A stretch of DNA of 64,000 nucleotides from SHWB01 sp050246875 (lineage in GTDB: Bacteria; Pseudomonadota; Alphaproteobacteria; UBA6615), in contig JBFWVF010000002.1 in NCBI GenBank assembly GCA_050246875.1, forward strand, positions 372,001-436,000, read 5' to 3'. Below, piece after piece: positions 26,490-35,191 of the stretch. The translations under genes and the position numbers were made by a program. Position 1 is the stretch's first letter, and every line of letters begins with the position of its first letter. The notes below the pieces were generated by a model. That model was not told where the DNA came from, did not search any database, and saw only the letters and a list, made by a program, of their open reading frames with translations.

Positions 26490-28886
26490 GTGGCCAGGAA
26501 CCGCCCGAGTGCACCAGCGCGTCGCCGGCGCTCTCCGGCCCCGGCCGGAGCACGGCCAGCGGCGCAACTGGATGACGCGATCGAGGCGCTGCCCGACGGG
26601 TTCGTGCTGTACGACCGGAATGATCGCCTGGTCGTCTGCAACCGCCGTTACCGCGACTTCTATGATCATCCGCCGCCCGCGGTCGACATCGTCGGCATGA
26701 CCTACGAGGCGATCGTCCGGCAAGGCGTCGATGCTGGTCTCTTCGCGCCCATGCACGCGGGCACGGACGCGGAGAGCTTCATCGCCGGCATGGTCGAACG
26801 TCATCGTGCGGCAACCGGGGAGCCGGTCGAACTCCAACTGGCCAACGGCCGCTGGCTACGTGTCAGCGAACGGCGGACGGCCGACGGCGGCATCGTCGGC
26901 ATCCGTACCGACATTACCCAGCAGAAGCACAGGCACGCGGAACTCGAGGCGACCGTCGCCGCGCTCGAAGAAGCGCGCGGCGAATTGCGGACCCGTGGCC
27001 GGCGCATTGCCCGCCTGGCGCGCGCGCATCGGCATGAGAAGGCCCGAGCGGAAGAAGCGGCGCGCATAAAGTCCGAGTTTCTCGCCACGGTCAGTCATGA
27101 AATTCGCACGCCGATGAACGGTATACTCGGCATGACCGAGTTGCTCCTCGGCAGCCGCCTCGACGACGAGCAGCGCCGTCACGCGCTCGCTGTGCAGCAG
27201 TCGGGCGAGGCGCTGCTGGCTCTGATAAACGATATCCTCGACCTGTCGCGCCTCGAGGCGCGGCAAATGAAGATCGAATGCATGGCCTTCGATCCCGCCG
27301 ACTGTCTCGGCGGGGTTGTCTTTCTCTTTGCCCCGCATGCCCAGGCCAAGGGACTCGATATCGCCGTGACCGTCGATCCGGCCGTGCCGCGCGAGGTCCG
27401 GGGCGACCCGAATCGCTTGCGTCAGGTCCTGCTCAACCTCGTCAGCAATGCCGTCAAGTTCACCGAGCGTGGCGGGATCGACATCCATCTTGCGGTCCGG
27501 CCCGGTCCGGCTGGGCGGCTGATCCTCGCCTGCAGTGTGCGCGATACGGGTATCGGCATAGCGGCGGACGTCCGGGCGCGCCTTTTCGAGCGCTTCGTGC
27601 AGGCGGACTCCTCGACGTCGCGCCGCTATGGCGGTACCGGTCTGGGGCTGGCGATCTCGCGCGAACTCGTGACGCTGATGGACGGTGCCATCGATGTCGA
27701 GAGTGCGATCGGCGTCGGCAGCACTTTCACATTCACCATCATGGTTGACGGGGCGGCGGCACGGGCCGGGGCTCCGCCGCTCGATGGCCTTCGGGCAGCG
27801 CTGCTCGTCGGCCGCGAACAATCATGCGCGGCATTGGCCAGCCAGCTCGCGGCCTGGGGCGCGGACGTCGAGACATGGGCGCCGCCCGGGCCACCGGCGG
27901 CGCAACTTGCGCGCTCCGCGCCCGACATCGTGCTCGCCGACATCGAACTGCTGGCGGGCCCGACGGCGGGTGCCGCCGCCGCGGCCGCCACGGGCGCGCG
28001 GCTGATCGTGCTGACCGCCGCGCCCGACCGCGTCGGCAGACGTCCGGGTTGGCCGCCTGGCGCCGTCGCGGTGTCGCGCCCGACCATGCCGCCGGCGCTC
28101 CTCGACGCGATCCTTGCGCCGCCGCCGTCCGGAGCTGCCCCAGGGCCGGCGCGTGCCATGTCGATCCTGCTCGCCGACGACAACCTCGTGAACCGGCGTC
28201 TCGGGGAGGCCCTGCTCAGCCGGGCGGGCCATCGCATCGACGTCGTCGCGGATGGCGCGGCTGCCGTCGCCGCCGTCTATCACGGGGCCTACAACGTGGT
28301 GCTGATGGACATTCAGATGCCGGTACTCGACGGCCTCGCTGCGACGCGGCGCATCCGTGCCTTGTCCGGGCCATGCGCGCGAGTGCCGATCGTCGCGCTG
28401 ACGGCCGGCACGCTCGCCGTCGACCGCGAGGCGGCGCTCGCCGCTGGCATGGATGACTACGTCGCCAAGCCGTTCGACTGCCGCACCCTGCTCGCCGCAA
28501 TCGAGCGCTGGCGTCCTGCGGTCGACACTGCCGACGCGAACCCCGCGCCGGTCCTCGATCAGACGGCGCTTGCCGACCTTGAATCCGTGCTCGGCATGGG
28601 ACGTACGGGGCAGTTGCTCGCCACGGCAGTCTCCGGCGCCCGCGTCGAACTCGATCGCGTGCGCGCCGCACTCGATGCCGCCGATCTGGCTGGCGCCGGC
28701 AAGGCAGCGCACGATCTTGCAGGCTGCCTTGCCAGTGTCGGCGCGTGCCGTGGCCATGCCGCCGCCCTGGCGCTCGAAGCAGCGTGTCGCGATGGTGATG
28801 CTCGCCGTGCGCGGCCGCTGGGGTCGGCCCTTGCGCGGGCCGCCGAGGAAGCGATGGCGGCGCTGGCGCCGCGTTGCGCGGCGTGA
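26490..28886 (+). CDS. Hybrid histidine kinase: PAS-HisKA-HATPase-REC(degenerate)-REC-HPt
   Basis: 798-residue soluble hybrid kinase. PAS at about 24-145 (LPDGFVLYDRNDRLVVCNRRY), coiled coil, HisKA at 194-260 (VSHEIRTPMNG, H203), HATPase at 304-420 (LNLVSNAVKF, DTGIGI, GGTGLGLAIS). A degenerate receiver at 433-543 lacks the usual acidic pair. A canonical receiver at 557-672 has D563/D564, phospho-acceptor D607, T638 and K660. An HPt domain at 685-795 has H741 in AHDLAGCLASVG, where the usual Lys after His-x-Leu is Ala. GTG 26490 follows GGAG. The multistep relay could feed the CheY-like protein immediately downstream. Confidence 0.9.
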   Translation: MARNRPSAPARRRRSPAPAGARPAAQLDDAIEALPDGFVLYDRNDRLVVCNRRYRDFYDHPPPAVDIVGMTYEAIVRQGVDAGLFAPMHAGTDAESFIAGMVERHRAATGEPVELQLANGRWLRVSERRTADGGIVGIRTDITQQKHRHAELEATVAALEEARGELRTRGRRIARLARAHRHEKARAEEAARIKSEFLATVSHEIRTPMNGILGMTELLLGSRLDDEQRRHALAVQQSGEALLALINDILDLSRLEARQMKIECMAFDPADCLGGVVFLFAPHAQAKGLDIAVTVDPAVPREVRGDPNRLRQVLLNLVSNAVKFTERGGIDIHLAVRPGPAGRLILACSVRDTGIGIAADVRARLFERFVQADSSTSRRYGGTGLGLAISRELVTLMDGAIDVESAIGVGSTFTFTIMVDGAAARAGAPPLDGLRAALLVGREQSCAALASQLAAWGADVETWAPPGPPAAQLARSAPDIVLADIELLAGPTAGAAAAAATGARLIVLTAAPDRVGRRPGWPPGAVAVSRPTMPPALLDAILAPPPSGAAPGPARAMSILLADDNLVNRRLGEALLSRAGHRIDVVADGAAAVAAVYHGAYNVVLMDIQMPVLDGLAATRRIRALSGPCARVPIVALTAGTLAVDREAALAAGMDDYVAKPFDCRTLLAAIERWRPAVDTADANPAPVLDQTALADLESVLGMGRTGQLLATAVSGARVELDRVRAALDAADLAGAGKAAHDLAGCLASVGACRGHAAALALEAACRDGDARRARPLGSALARAAEEAMAALAPRCAA

Positions 28887-29013
28887 CCGGAAGAAACGTC
28901 TAGAATGCCGTTCACCTTGTCTGGCGGACGGCGCGACCGGGTATTATGGTGTGTCCGCGCGGGTGCTTCGCGCGAGTGGCATGTTCCGGCCGTGTGCACG
29001 GAGTGGGGGCAGC

Positions 29014-29475
29014 ATGGTCGCGGGCCTCGAGTTGATGCAGGTCTTGCTGGTCGATGACAACAGGCACACGCGCCGCCTGGTGCGCGCTGTTCTTGGAACT
29101 GTCGGAATCGAGCAGGTACTGGAGGCTTCGGACGGCCAGGAGGCGTTCGACCTGTTCTGCCACAACGGCATCGACCTGATCGTCACCGACTGGGAGATGA
29201 CGCGGCTCGATGGCCTGACCTTCGTCAATCTCGTACGCAGTTCGCCGCAGTCGCCGCGGCCCGACGTGCCGATCCTGATGCTGACCAGCCATGCCCGGAT
29301 GGAACGCGTTCGCCAGGCGCGCGAAGCTGGCATCGACGGCTTCGTGGTCAAACCGTTTTCGGCCCGCACGCTCCTCGAGAAGATCCTTTCCGTAACCCGC
29401 GGCGCCGTCGACGCCATGCGCGACGCGGACGAGGACTCGGCACTCAGTTCGTCGCAAACACAGCCACGTGCCTGA
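29014..29475 (+). CDS. CheY-like single-domain response regulator
   Basis: 153-residue receiver with no output domain. The acidic pair D14/D15, phospho-acceptor D59 (IVTDWEM), T91 and K113 (VVKPF) are all in place; a polar tail of about 25 residues follows. It is 127 bp downstream of the hybrid kinase and in the same direction, so it is a reasonable phosphorelay partner. The last 32 bp overlap the convergent hydrolase gene. Confidence 0.9.
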   Translation: MVAGLELMQVLLVDDNRHTRRLVRAVLGTVGIEQVLEASDGQEAFDLFCHNGIDLIVTDWEMTRLDGLTFVNLVRSSPQSPRPDVPILMLTSHARMERVRQAREAGIDGFVVKPFSARTLLEKILSVTRGAVDAMRDADEDSALSSSQTQPRA

Positions 29476-30223
29476 CGAAAGCCTCGGGGGCCTGCACCTG
29501 CGGGCAGTGGCCACAGTCGTCGATCTCGATCAACGCGGCACCGGGTATCAGGTCCACCAGCGCGTGTGACATCGCCGGCGGCGTGGTCTGGTCGTCCTTG
29601 CCGACCATCACCAGGGTCGGATTGCGAACTGATGGCAGGGCGCCGGTCAGTTCGACCGCCGCGATGGCCCGCGCCGCCAGGGCGAACAGGCGGGGATCGG
29701 CGCCGGCCAGGCACGCCTTGCGGGTCGCCACCGCATCTGGATGCGCGGCGATCCAGTCCGGCGGGAACATGCGCGCCACGGCCGCGTCGAGCACCGCGGT
29801 CATGCCCTCGCGCTCGGCCCGGTCGGCCAGCGCGCGCAATGCGGCCTTGCCCGCCGGCGGAAAGGCCGGCCCGGTGTCGACCAGCAGCAGACGGCCGAAC
29901 CGCCCGCCATGACGGACGGCGAGCGCGCCGGCGACGAAACCGCCGAGGCCATTGCCCAGCACAGCCGTGTCGGATGGCAGCGCGAGCGCGTCCATCATGG
30001 CGGCAACCCGGTCGGCGAAATCCTCGATCGAGTGTCCCGCGGGGCCGGTCAGGCCATAGCCTGGCAGGTTCGGCGCGGTGACGGTGAAACGGGCGGCCAG
30101 CGCGGGTAACACCGTGGCGAAGGCGTCGCGATCGGCCAGAAGCGAATGCAACAGCAGCAGATGCCGCCCGTTGCCGGTCTGCGCGACGTCGAAGCCTGCA
30201 ACGATCCGTCCTGCCGGGTTCAT
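29444..30223 (-). CDS. Alpha/beta-hydrolase fold protein lacking the serine nucleophile
   Basis: 259-residue alpha/beta hydrolase. LLLLHSLLADRDAF is the oxyanion-hole region, APNLPGYGLT follows, and the nucleophile elbow reads GNGLGG (residues 90-95), so the usual Ser of G-x-S-x-G is Gly92. The late acid (MVGKDDQTTP) and histidine (DDCGHCPQVQAPEAF) remain. The codons at the elbow are unambiguous. The protein may be non-hydrolytic, or use another mechanism as cofactor-free dioxygenases or lyases of this fold do. No operon partner is present. Confidence 0.85.
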   Translation of the reverse strand: MNPAGRIVAGFDVAQTGNGRHLLLLHSLLADRDAFATVLPALAARFTVTAPNLPGYGLTGPAGHSIEDFADRVAAMMDALALPSDTAVLGNGLGGFVAGALAVRHGGRFGRLLLVDTGPAFPPAGKAALRALADRAEREGMTAVLDAAVARMFPPDWIAAHPDAVATRKACLAGADPRLFALAARAIAAVELTGALPSVRNPTLVMVGKDDQTTPPAMSHALVDLIPGAALIEIDDCGHCPQVQAPEAFVRHVAVFATN

Positions 30224-30659
30224 GCGTCCTCGTCAGCAAGTTCGGGTGAAGACGGCGATGGGGTGGGCGGACAGCCGCCGCCAGTCCATCGTTTACATCA
30301 CGTGACGATATTCCCTATGCTTCGTTCCGGGGTAGCTGATTGACGGAAGCAACGGTCCAGAGAAACCGATAATCCGCTTGTCAGGCACGGGGAGGTCCGA
30401 TGCCGAATCGTCGCACGGACGAAGGCCAGGGTTTCGGCCGTCCACACGTGATCGACGTATCCGGTGCGCCGGCGCGCAGGTTTGCGGCTGGCCCGGGGTC
30501 TGCCCATCGTTGTTCGTCCAGTAACCGTAGCGTATCGCAGGGAACGGTGGCGTTCGCGCCAGCCGTCCGTCTGCCGTCGCGTTAGGTGCGGGGATGCCGG
30601 GCGGGCAACCGTCCGCCCGGCTTGAACACGACAACGACCGAAGTCGGGAGGACACGAAC
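30224..30659. other. 436-bp intergenic region upstream of the ABC transporter operon
   Basis: No convincing gene. It contains a sigma-70-like pair TTTACA (30292-30297) and TATGCT (30316-30321), 18-bp spacer. A perfect 9-bp stem (30596-30604 with 30613-30621, 8-base loop) lies about 40 bp before the binding-protein start. A short frame 30400-30585, preceded by GGGGAGG, could encode a 61-residue peptide but has no recognisable feature. The leader hairpin might affect expression of the binding protein. Confidence 0.4.
30292..30321 (+). promoter_or_regulatory. Possible sigma-70 promoter for the ABC transporter operon
   Basis: TTTACA and TATGCT separated by 18 bp, in a locally AT-richer stretch, with a CACGTG palindrome overlapping the spacer. 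It would give a leader of about 330 nt, which is long, so a second promoter nearer the gene is possible. Confidence 0.35.
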
Positions 30660-32120
30660 ATGACGGAAAGGACGCCGCGCGTCAGCCGACGCGCCGTACT
30701 CGCGGGCGGTGCGACAGCCGCCACGCTCGCCGCGATGCCGCTGGGCGGCCGCGGCAGGGCTTTGGCTGCGACCGAGGAGGAGCGGATCATCGCCGCGGCC
30801 AAGAAGGCTGTGCCGCAGCCGATCGAGGTTGGCGGCATCATGTGGTCGAACTATCAGACTGCCGTCGCACCGGTCGCCAAGGAGTTCGCGGCCGCGACCG
30901 GCATCTCGATGACCAAGCTGCAGGACATCAGCACGTTCGACATCCCGCAACGTGCCATGGCCGAGGCCCTGTCGAAGTCGCCCGAGTTCGACTTCTTCCA
31001 TCTCGATTCCAACATGATCCCGTCGCTCGCGTCGGCCGGCCTTATCGAGCCACTCGACGAGTACATGGCGGCGGCGGATTTCAAGCTGGATGCTGTTGGC
31101 TTGTACGGCAAGTTCACGAGTTACAAGGACAAGACCTACGGCATGATGACGGACGGCAACGTCCACGTGCAGTTCATCCGCAGGGATCTGTTCGAGAATC
31201 CGGACGAGCAGAAGCGATATGCCGACAAGAATGGCAAGGCCATGGCCTGGCCGGAAACCTGGGAAGACGAACTCGCCCTCTACAAGTGGTTCCACCGGCC
31301 GGATCAGAACATCTGGGCGTCCGGCAGCCTGCGCGACCGCGGCTCGTCCATCGCCTGGTTCTACATGTACCTCTACAGCGCCGGCGGCTTCCCGTTCACC
31401 GACGACATGGAACCGAACATCAACACACCCCAGGGCGAATACGCGGTGCAGACCTTCGTGAACCTGAAGGAGGTATCGCACCCCGAGGCGCCGGGCTGGG
31501 GCACGCCGCAGATGATTCCGCGCATCGTCGCCGGCAATACCTTCGGGCAGCAGTACTGGGACGGCACGATCGCCCTGGCCGAGAATCCGGACAAGTCAAA
31601 GACGACCGGCAAGTGGCTGTACGGCGCCGTTCCGGGCTCGCGCTTCTCCGGCAAGCTGATCAAGCGGTCGATCTCGGCGCCGAGCGTGTCGATCGTCGTC
31701 AACCGCTACAGCCCGCGCAAGGTACCGATGGCCTACCTCGCCATGTATCTCGCCACCGGCAAGAACAGCACGCTCATCACCGGCGATCCGGTGAACACGT
31801 TCCACGATCCGTGGCACGTCGAGCACTTCAAGCCGGGCTCGCTCACCGAGAAAACCTATACGGTCGCTGGGCTCAATGCGATCAAGAAGAACCTCGAGAT
31901 CGTCACGCCGCCGATCTACCTGACGGGCCTTCTCGAATTCGAGACGGAAGTGAAGCGCAACATTTCCGAGGCCTATGTTGGTGACAAGAACGCCAAGCAG
32001 GCGGTGAAGGACATCGAGGACGGCTGGTCACGCACCATCCGCCGCATCGGCAAGCGCAAGCTGCAGGAAGAGCTGGCGACCTACAAGTCGCTCTTTCCCA
32101 AGGTCGATGTCCCGAGCTGA
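30660..32120 (+). CDS. ABC transporter extracellular solute-binding protein (carbohydrate type), Tat-exported
   Basis: 486-residue family-1 solute-binding protein. A twin-arginine signal (SRRAVLAGG, residues 9-17) with a hydrophobic core ends near residue 37, so it is exported folded. The mature part has the type-I carbohydrate-binding layout: FFHLDSNMIPSLASAGLIEPLDEY, a hinge around TYGMMTDGNVHV, and GNTFGQQYWDG. Ligand class (sugar, polyol or glycerol-3-phosphate-like) is inferred only from the permease and ATPase types. GGGAGGA precedes ATG 30660. It is the first gene of a four-gene importer operon. Confidence 0.9.
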   Translation: MTERTPRVSRRAVLAGGATAATLAAMPLGGRGRALAATEEERIIAAAKKAVPQPIEVGGIMWSNYQTAVAPVAKEFAAATGISMTKLQDISTFDIPQRAMAEALSKSPEFDFFHLDSNMIPSLASAGLIEPLDEYMAAADFKLDAVGLYGKFTSYKDKTYGMMTDGNVHVQFIRRDLFENPDEQKRYADKNGKAMAWPETWEDELALYKWFHRPDQNIWASGSLRDRGSSIAWFYMYLYSAGGFPFTDDMEPNINTPQGEYAVQTFVNLKEVSHPEAPGWGTPQMIPRIVAGNTFGQQYWDGTIALAENPDKSKTTGKWLYGAVPGSRFSGKLIKRSISAPSVSIVVNRYSPRKVPMAYLAMYLATGKNSTLITGDPVNTFHDPWHVEHFKPGSLTEKTYTVAGLNAIKKNLEIVTPPIYLTGLLEFETEVKRNISEAYVGDKNAKQAVKDIEDGWSRTIRRIGKRKLQEELATYKSLFPKVDVPS

Positions 32121-32158
32121 TCGTCCGACCTGACGCATCGCACCTGACGCAGAGGTGC

Positions 32159-32184
32159 CCCGGAACGCCATATGGCGTTCCGGG
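32159..32184. repeat. Perfect 26-bp palindrome between binding-protein and permease genes
   Basis: Thirteen-base arms centred between 32171 and 32172 pair completely; the core is GGAACGCCATATGGCGTTCC. In RNA a small loop would form at the centre. It lies 38 bp after the binding-protein stop and 21 bp before the permease start. This is the usual place for a hairpin that protects the abundant binding-protein message and lowers downstream expression. It could also be a regulator site. Confidence 0.6.
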
Positions 32185-32205
32185 CGCCCTCGGGGACGGC
32201 ACGAC

Positions 32206-33213
32206 ATGACCTCAGCATCAGCCCGCGCGGAAGGCGAGGCGCCGGGCAGCCGGCGGGAGATGACGAGGGCGCGCGGTATCAGGCGGTTCAAGAGGATCGT
32301 GCTGACGCCGATGGGCGTTCTGATCTTCTTCATCCTGACGCCGGCGTTCCTGCTGCAGCTCTACTTCTCGCTCAACCAGTTCTCGATCTTCTCGGCCGGC
32401 GACAACCCGACGTTCATGTCCTACTTCGAGGCGTCCGAATGGGTCGGCCTCGAACTCTACGAGGCGGTTCTCACCGACGACAAGTTCGGCGCCGCGATCA
32501 TTCGCTCGCTGCTGTTCTCGATCGGCGCGACGCTGGGCTGTTTCGTCCTCGGCTTCGGCCTCGCCCTGCTGATGTACCGGCCGTTTCGCGGCCAGGCCTT
32601 CTACTACGTGTTCTTCATCCTGCCGATGCTCACCGTGCCGATCGTCATCGCCTATACCGGCGAAATGCTGCTGTACCAGAACGGTCCCATCAACGACATC
32701 CTCAGCCGGATCACAGGCCTGCGCGTCGACGCGCAGTTTCTCTACAAGCAGGAGATCGCGCTGACGACGATCATGCTGATGGAGATCTGGAACTGGACCC
32801 CCTTCAGCTTCATCATCATGATGGCCGGCCTCGCATCGCTGCCCAAGGAGCCGCAGGAAGCGGCGCAGATTCTCGGTGCGAGCAAGCTGCGCATCTTCTG
32901 GGAAGTGCAATTGCCGCTGCTGCGGCCGGTCATCCTGCTGGCGCTGATCCTGCGCTTTCTCGAATCGATGGCCGAGTTTCCCAAGACCTATGGCCTGCTG
33001 CAGGGCGGACCGGGCTCCGCCACCGAGACCCTGCCGGTCTACATTTTCCTGAACACCTGGCAGTACTTCGACATCTCGTACGGTGCGGCGCTGTCTTACG
33101 TCACGCTGCTGCTGATGATCGTGATCGTGTACGGCGCGATCTGGCTGTTGCGGCGCGAGAAGAGGAATCTCGACGCCATGTACTCGCAGCGCGCCGCCGA
33201 GCGCGCGTCGTAG
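32206..33213 (+). CDS. ABC transporter permease (MalF/UgpA type)
   Basis: 335-residue inner-membrane permease with six or more helices. The cytoplasmic EAA loop (EAAQILGASKLRIFWEVQLPLLRP) contacts the ATPase. The LESMAEFPKTYGLLQGGPG segment before the last helices is typical of carbohydrate ABC permeases of the MalF/UgpA branch. ATG 32206 is preferred over a start at 32155 that lies inside the palindrome. It ends 9 bp before the second permease. Confidence 0.92.
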   Translation: MTSASARAEGEAPGSRREMTRARGIRRFKRIVLTPMGVLIFFILTPAFLLQLYFSLNQFSIFSAGDNPTFMSYFEASEWVGLELYEAVLTDDKFGAAIIRSLLFSIGATLGCFVLGFGLALLMYRPFRGQAFYYVFFILPMLTVPIVIAYTGEMLLYQNGPINDILSRITGLRVDAQFLYKQEIALTTIMLMEIWNWTPFSFIIMMAGLASLPKEPQEAAQILGASKLRIFWEVQLPLLRPVILLALILRFLESMAEFPKTYGLLQGGPGSATETLPVYIFLNTWQYFDISYGAALSYVTLLLMIVIVYGAIWLLRREKRNLDAMYSQRAAERAS

Positions 33214-33222
33214 GAGGCCCGG

Positions 33223-34104
33223 ATGTCGCTGACCCGCACGCAGAAGCGCACGGCCCTCGCCCTCGGCCGGCATGCCGTCCTGATTGTCTGGCTGCTGATC
33301 GTCGCGTTTCCCATCTTCTGGATGGTGTCGACGTCGTTCAAGCCGGACCGCGAATGGTTCGCCTGGCCGCCCGTCTACGTTTCCGAGGACGCGACGCTCA
33401 ACAACTACCGGATCGTCTGGACCGGCGAGTCGGAGTATTCGGAGCATGTGCAGACGCAGTCGCTGCAGCGGCCGTGGGAAGCACTCGGCAACAGCGCCCT
33501 GATCGCTGTCCTCGCGACGGCGCTTTCCGTCGGTTTCGGCTCCGTTCTGGCCTATGGCGTGTCGCGTTACAGCATTCTCAGCGAGGGACGAATGTTCCAG
33601 CTGCTGATGCTGCGCATGGTGCCGCCCATCGTCGTCGTCGCGCCGATTTCCATCTGGTACGCCTTCTGGGGGTTGCTCGACAGCGTGTTCGGGCTGGTCC
33701 TGCTCTACTTCCTCACGACGCTCCCGTATGCCGTCTGGATGAGCAAGAGCTTCATCGACGAGGTGCCGCGCGAAGTGGAGCAGGCGGCGGAAGTGCTCGG
33801 TGCCAGCCGCTGGCAGACCATCTGGGAAGTCGTTCTGCCACTCGTGCGGTCGGGCCTCGTCGCCACCTTCCTGTTCATCCTGATCCTCACCTGGAGCGAA
33901 TATCTTCTGGCGCTCCTGCTGTCGAAGACCGAGGTGGTGACGCTGCCGGTTGAGCTGTCCAAGTACCAGGGCTCCACCGAGGGGCGCGTCTATGGCCGGC
34001 AGGCGGCGCTGGCGGTCGGCATCACCCTGCCGCTCATCGTCGTCGGTCTTATCATCCGCAAGCATCTGGCGCGCGGGTTCAGCTTCGGCATGGTCAGGAG
34101 GTAA
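33223..34104 (+). CDS. ABC transporter permease (MalG/UgpE type)
   Basis: 293-residue second permease. It has an N-terminal helix with LIVAFPIFWMVSTSFKP, a typical MalG-family start, and about six helices. The EAA loop is EVEQAAEVLGASRWQTIWEVVLPLVRSG. It pairs with the preceding permease to form the channel. GGAGG in the intergenic GTAGGAGGCCCGG lies 7 bp before the ATG. Confidence 0.93.
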   Translation: MSLTRTQKRTALALGRHAVLIVWLLIVAFPIFWMVSTSFKPDREWFAWPPVYVSEDATLNNYRIVWTGESEYSEHVQTQSLQRPWEALGNSALIAVLATALSVGFGSVLAYGVSRYSILSEGRMFQLLMLRMVPPIVVVAPISIWYAFWGLLDSVFGLVLLYFLTTLPYAVWMSKSFIDEVPREVEQAAEVLGASRWQTIWEVVLPLVRSGLVATFLFILILTWSEYLLALLLSKTEVVTLPVELSKYQGSTEGRVYGRQAALAVGITLPLIVVGLIIRKHLARGFSFGMVRR

Positions 34105-34108
34105 CGCG

Positions 34109-35191
34109 ATGTCGCGTATCGAACTCGTCGGCCTGCGCAAGGAATTCGGCGCCCTCGTTGCCGTCCGCGACCTCGACCTGACGATCGACGACGGCGAGTT
34201 CATCGTGCTGGTCGGCCCGTCCGGCTGCGGCAAGACGACGACACTTCGCATGATCGCCGGCTTCGAGGATCCCACAGCGGGCGAGATTCGCATCGACGGC
34301 CGCGTCGTCAACGAACTCGAGCCGCGCGACCGCGACCTCGGCATGGTGTTCCAGTCGCACGCGCTCTTCCCGCACAAGACGGTGGCACAGAACATCGAGT
34401 TCGGCCTGCGCATGAAGGGCGTCGATCGCTCGACACGCGTTCGCAAGGTGGAGGACGTGGCGGCACTGGTCCGCATCTCGCATCTTCTGGCCAAGATGCC
34501 GGCGCAGTGCTCGGGCGGCGAGTCGCAGCGCATCGCACTGGCCCGCACCCTGGTGACCGAGCCGTCGAACTTCCTGCTCGACGAGCCGCTGTCGTCGCTC
34601 GACGCCAAGTTGCGTCGTGAACTGCGCGCCGAATGCGACCGCCTGCACGAGGAACTCAAGAAGACGTTCGTCTACGTCACGCACGACCAGGAGGAGGCGA
34701 TGACGCTGGCCGATCGCATCGTCGTGATGCGCGACGGCGTCATCGAGCAGATGGGCTCGCCCATGGACATCTATGGCAACCCGGCGACGTTCTTCGTTGC
34801 CGACTTCTTCGGCTCGCCGTCGATGAATCTCATAACCGGCGAGATCGTGGCCGGGGCAGGCGCGCCGCAGTTCCGCGGCGGCCGTTTCGTCGTCGACCTG
34901 CCGGCACGCTTCGGCGCGACGCGACCCGGGGCGGCGACGCTGGGGATCCGGCCCGAGCATGTTCGGGTCGGCGCCGAGGGACCGATCCGCGATACCGTCA
35001 AGCTGGTCGAGCCGCTCGGCAAGGACACCCTGCTCTACTTCGATGTCGAAAGCGACCGGCCGATGGTGGCGATCGTCGAGGGCCTGCAACTCGCCAATTT
35101 CCGCGTCGGTCAGCCGGTGGGGCTGACCTTCACCGAGGCCAACATCTTTCTCTTCGACGCCAACGGGAAACGCGTCCCCGACAGCCGCTAG
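34109..35191 (+). CDS. ABC transporter ATP-binding protein (MalK/UgpC-like)
   Basis: 360-residue ATPase. Walker A GPSGCGKTT, Q loop FQSHALFPHKTV, signature CSGGESQR (a slight variant of LSGGQ), Walker B FLLDEPLSSLDAKLR, and switch histidine YVTHDQEEAMT. The C-terminal TOBE-like regulatory domain (LGIRPEHVRVG) is typical of sugar and glycerol-phosphate importers. Its TAG overlaps the stop of the convergent HD-GYP gene. Confidence 0.94.
   Translation: MSRIELVGLRKEFGALVAVRDLDLTIDDGEFIVLVGPSGCGKTTTLRMIAGFEDPTAGEIRIDGRVVNELEPRDRDLGMVFQSHALFPHKTVAQNIEFGLRMKGVDRSTRVRKVEDVAALVRISHLLAKMPAQCSGGESQRIALARTLVTEPSNFLLDEPLSSLDAKLRRELRAECDRLHEELKKTFVYVTHDQEEAMTLADRIVVMRDGVIEQMGSPMDIYGNPATFFVADFFGSPSMNLITGEIVAGAGAPQFRGGRFVVDLPARFGATRPGAATLGIRPEHVRVGAEGPIRDTVKLVEPLGKDTLLYFDVESDRPMVAIVEGLQLANFRVGQPVGLTFTEANIFLFDANGKRVPDSR

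Noticed and set aside
30400..30585. 61-residue frame with a good ribosome site
   Set aside because: No hydrophobic, cysteine or repeat feature and unusual composition; kept only as a note in the intergenic entry.
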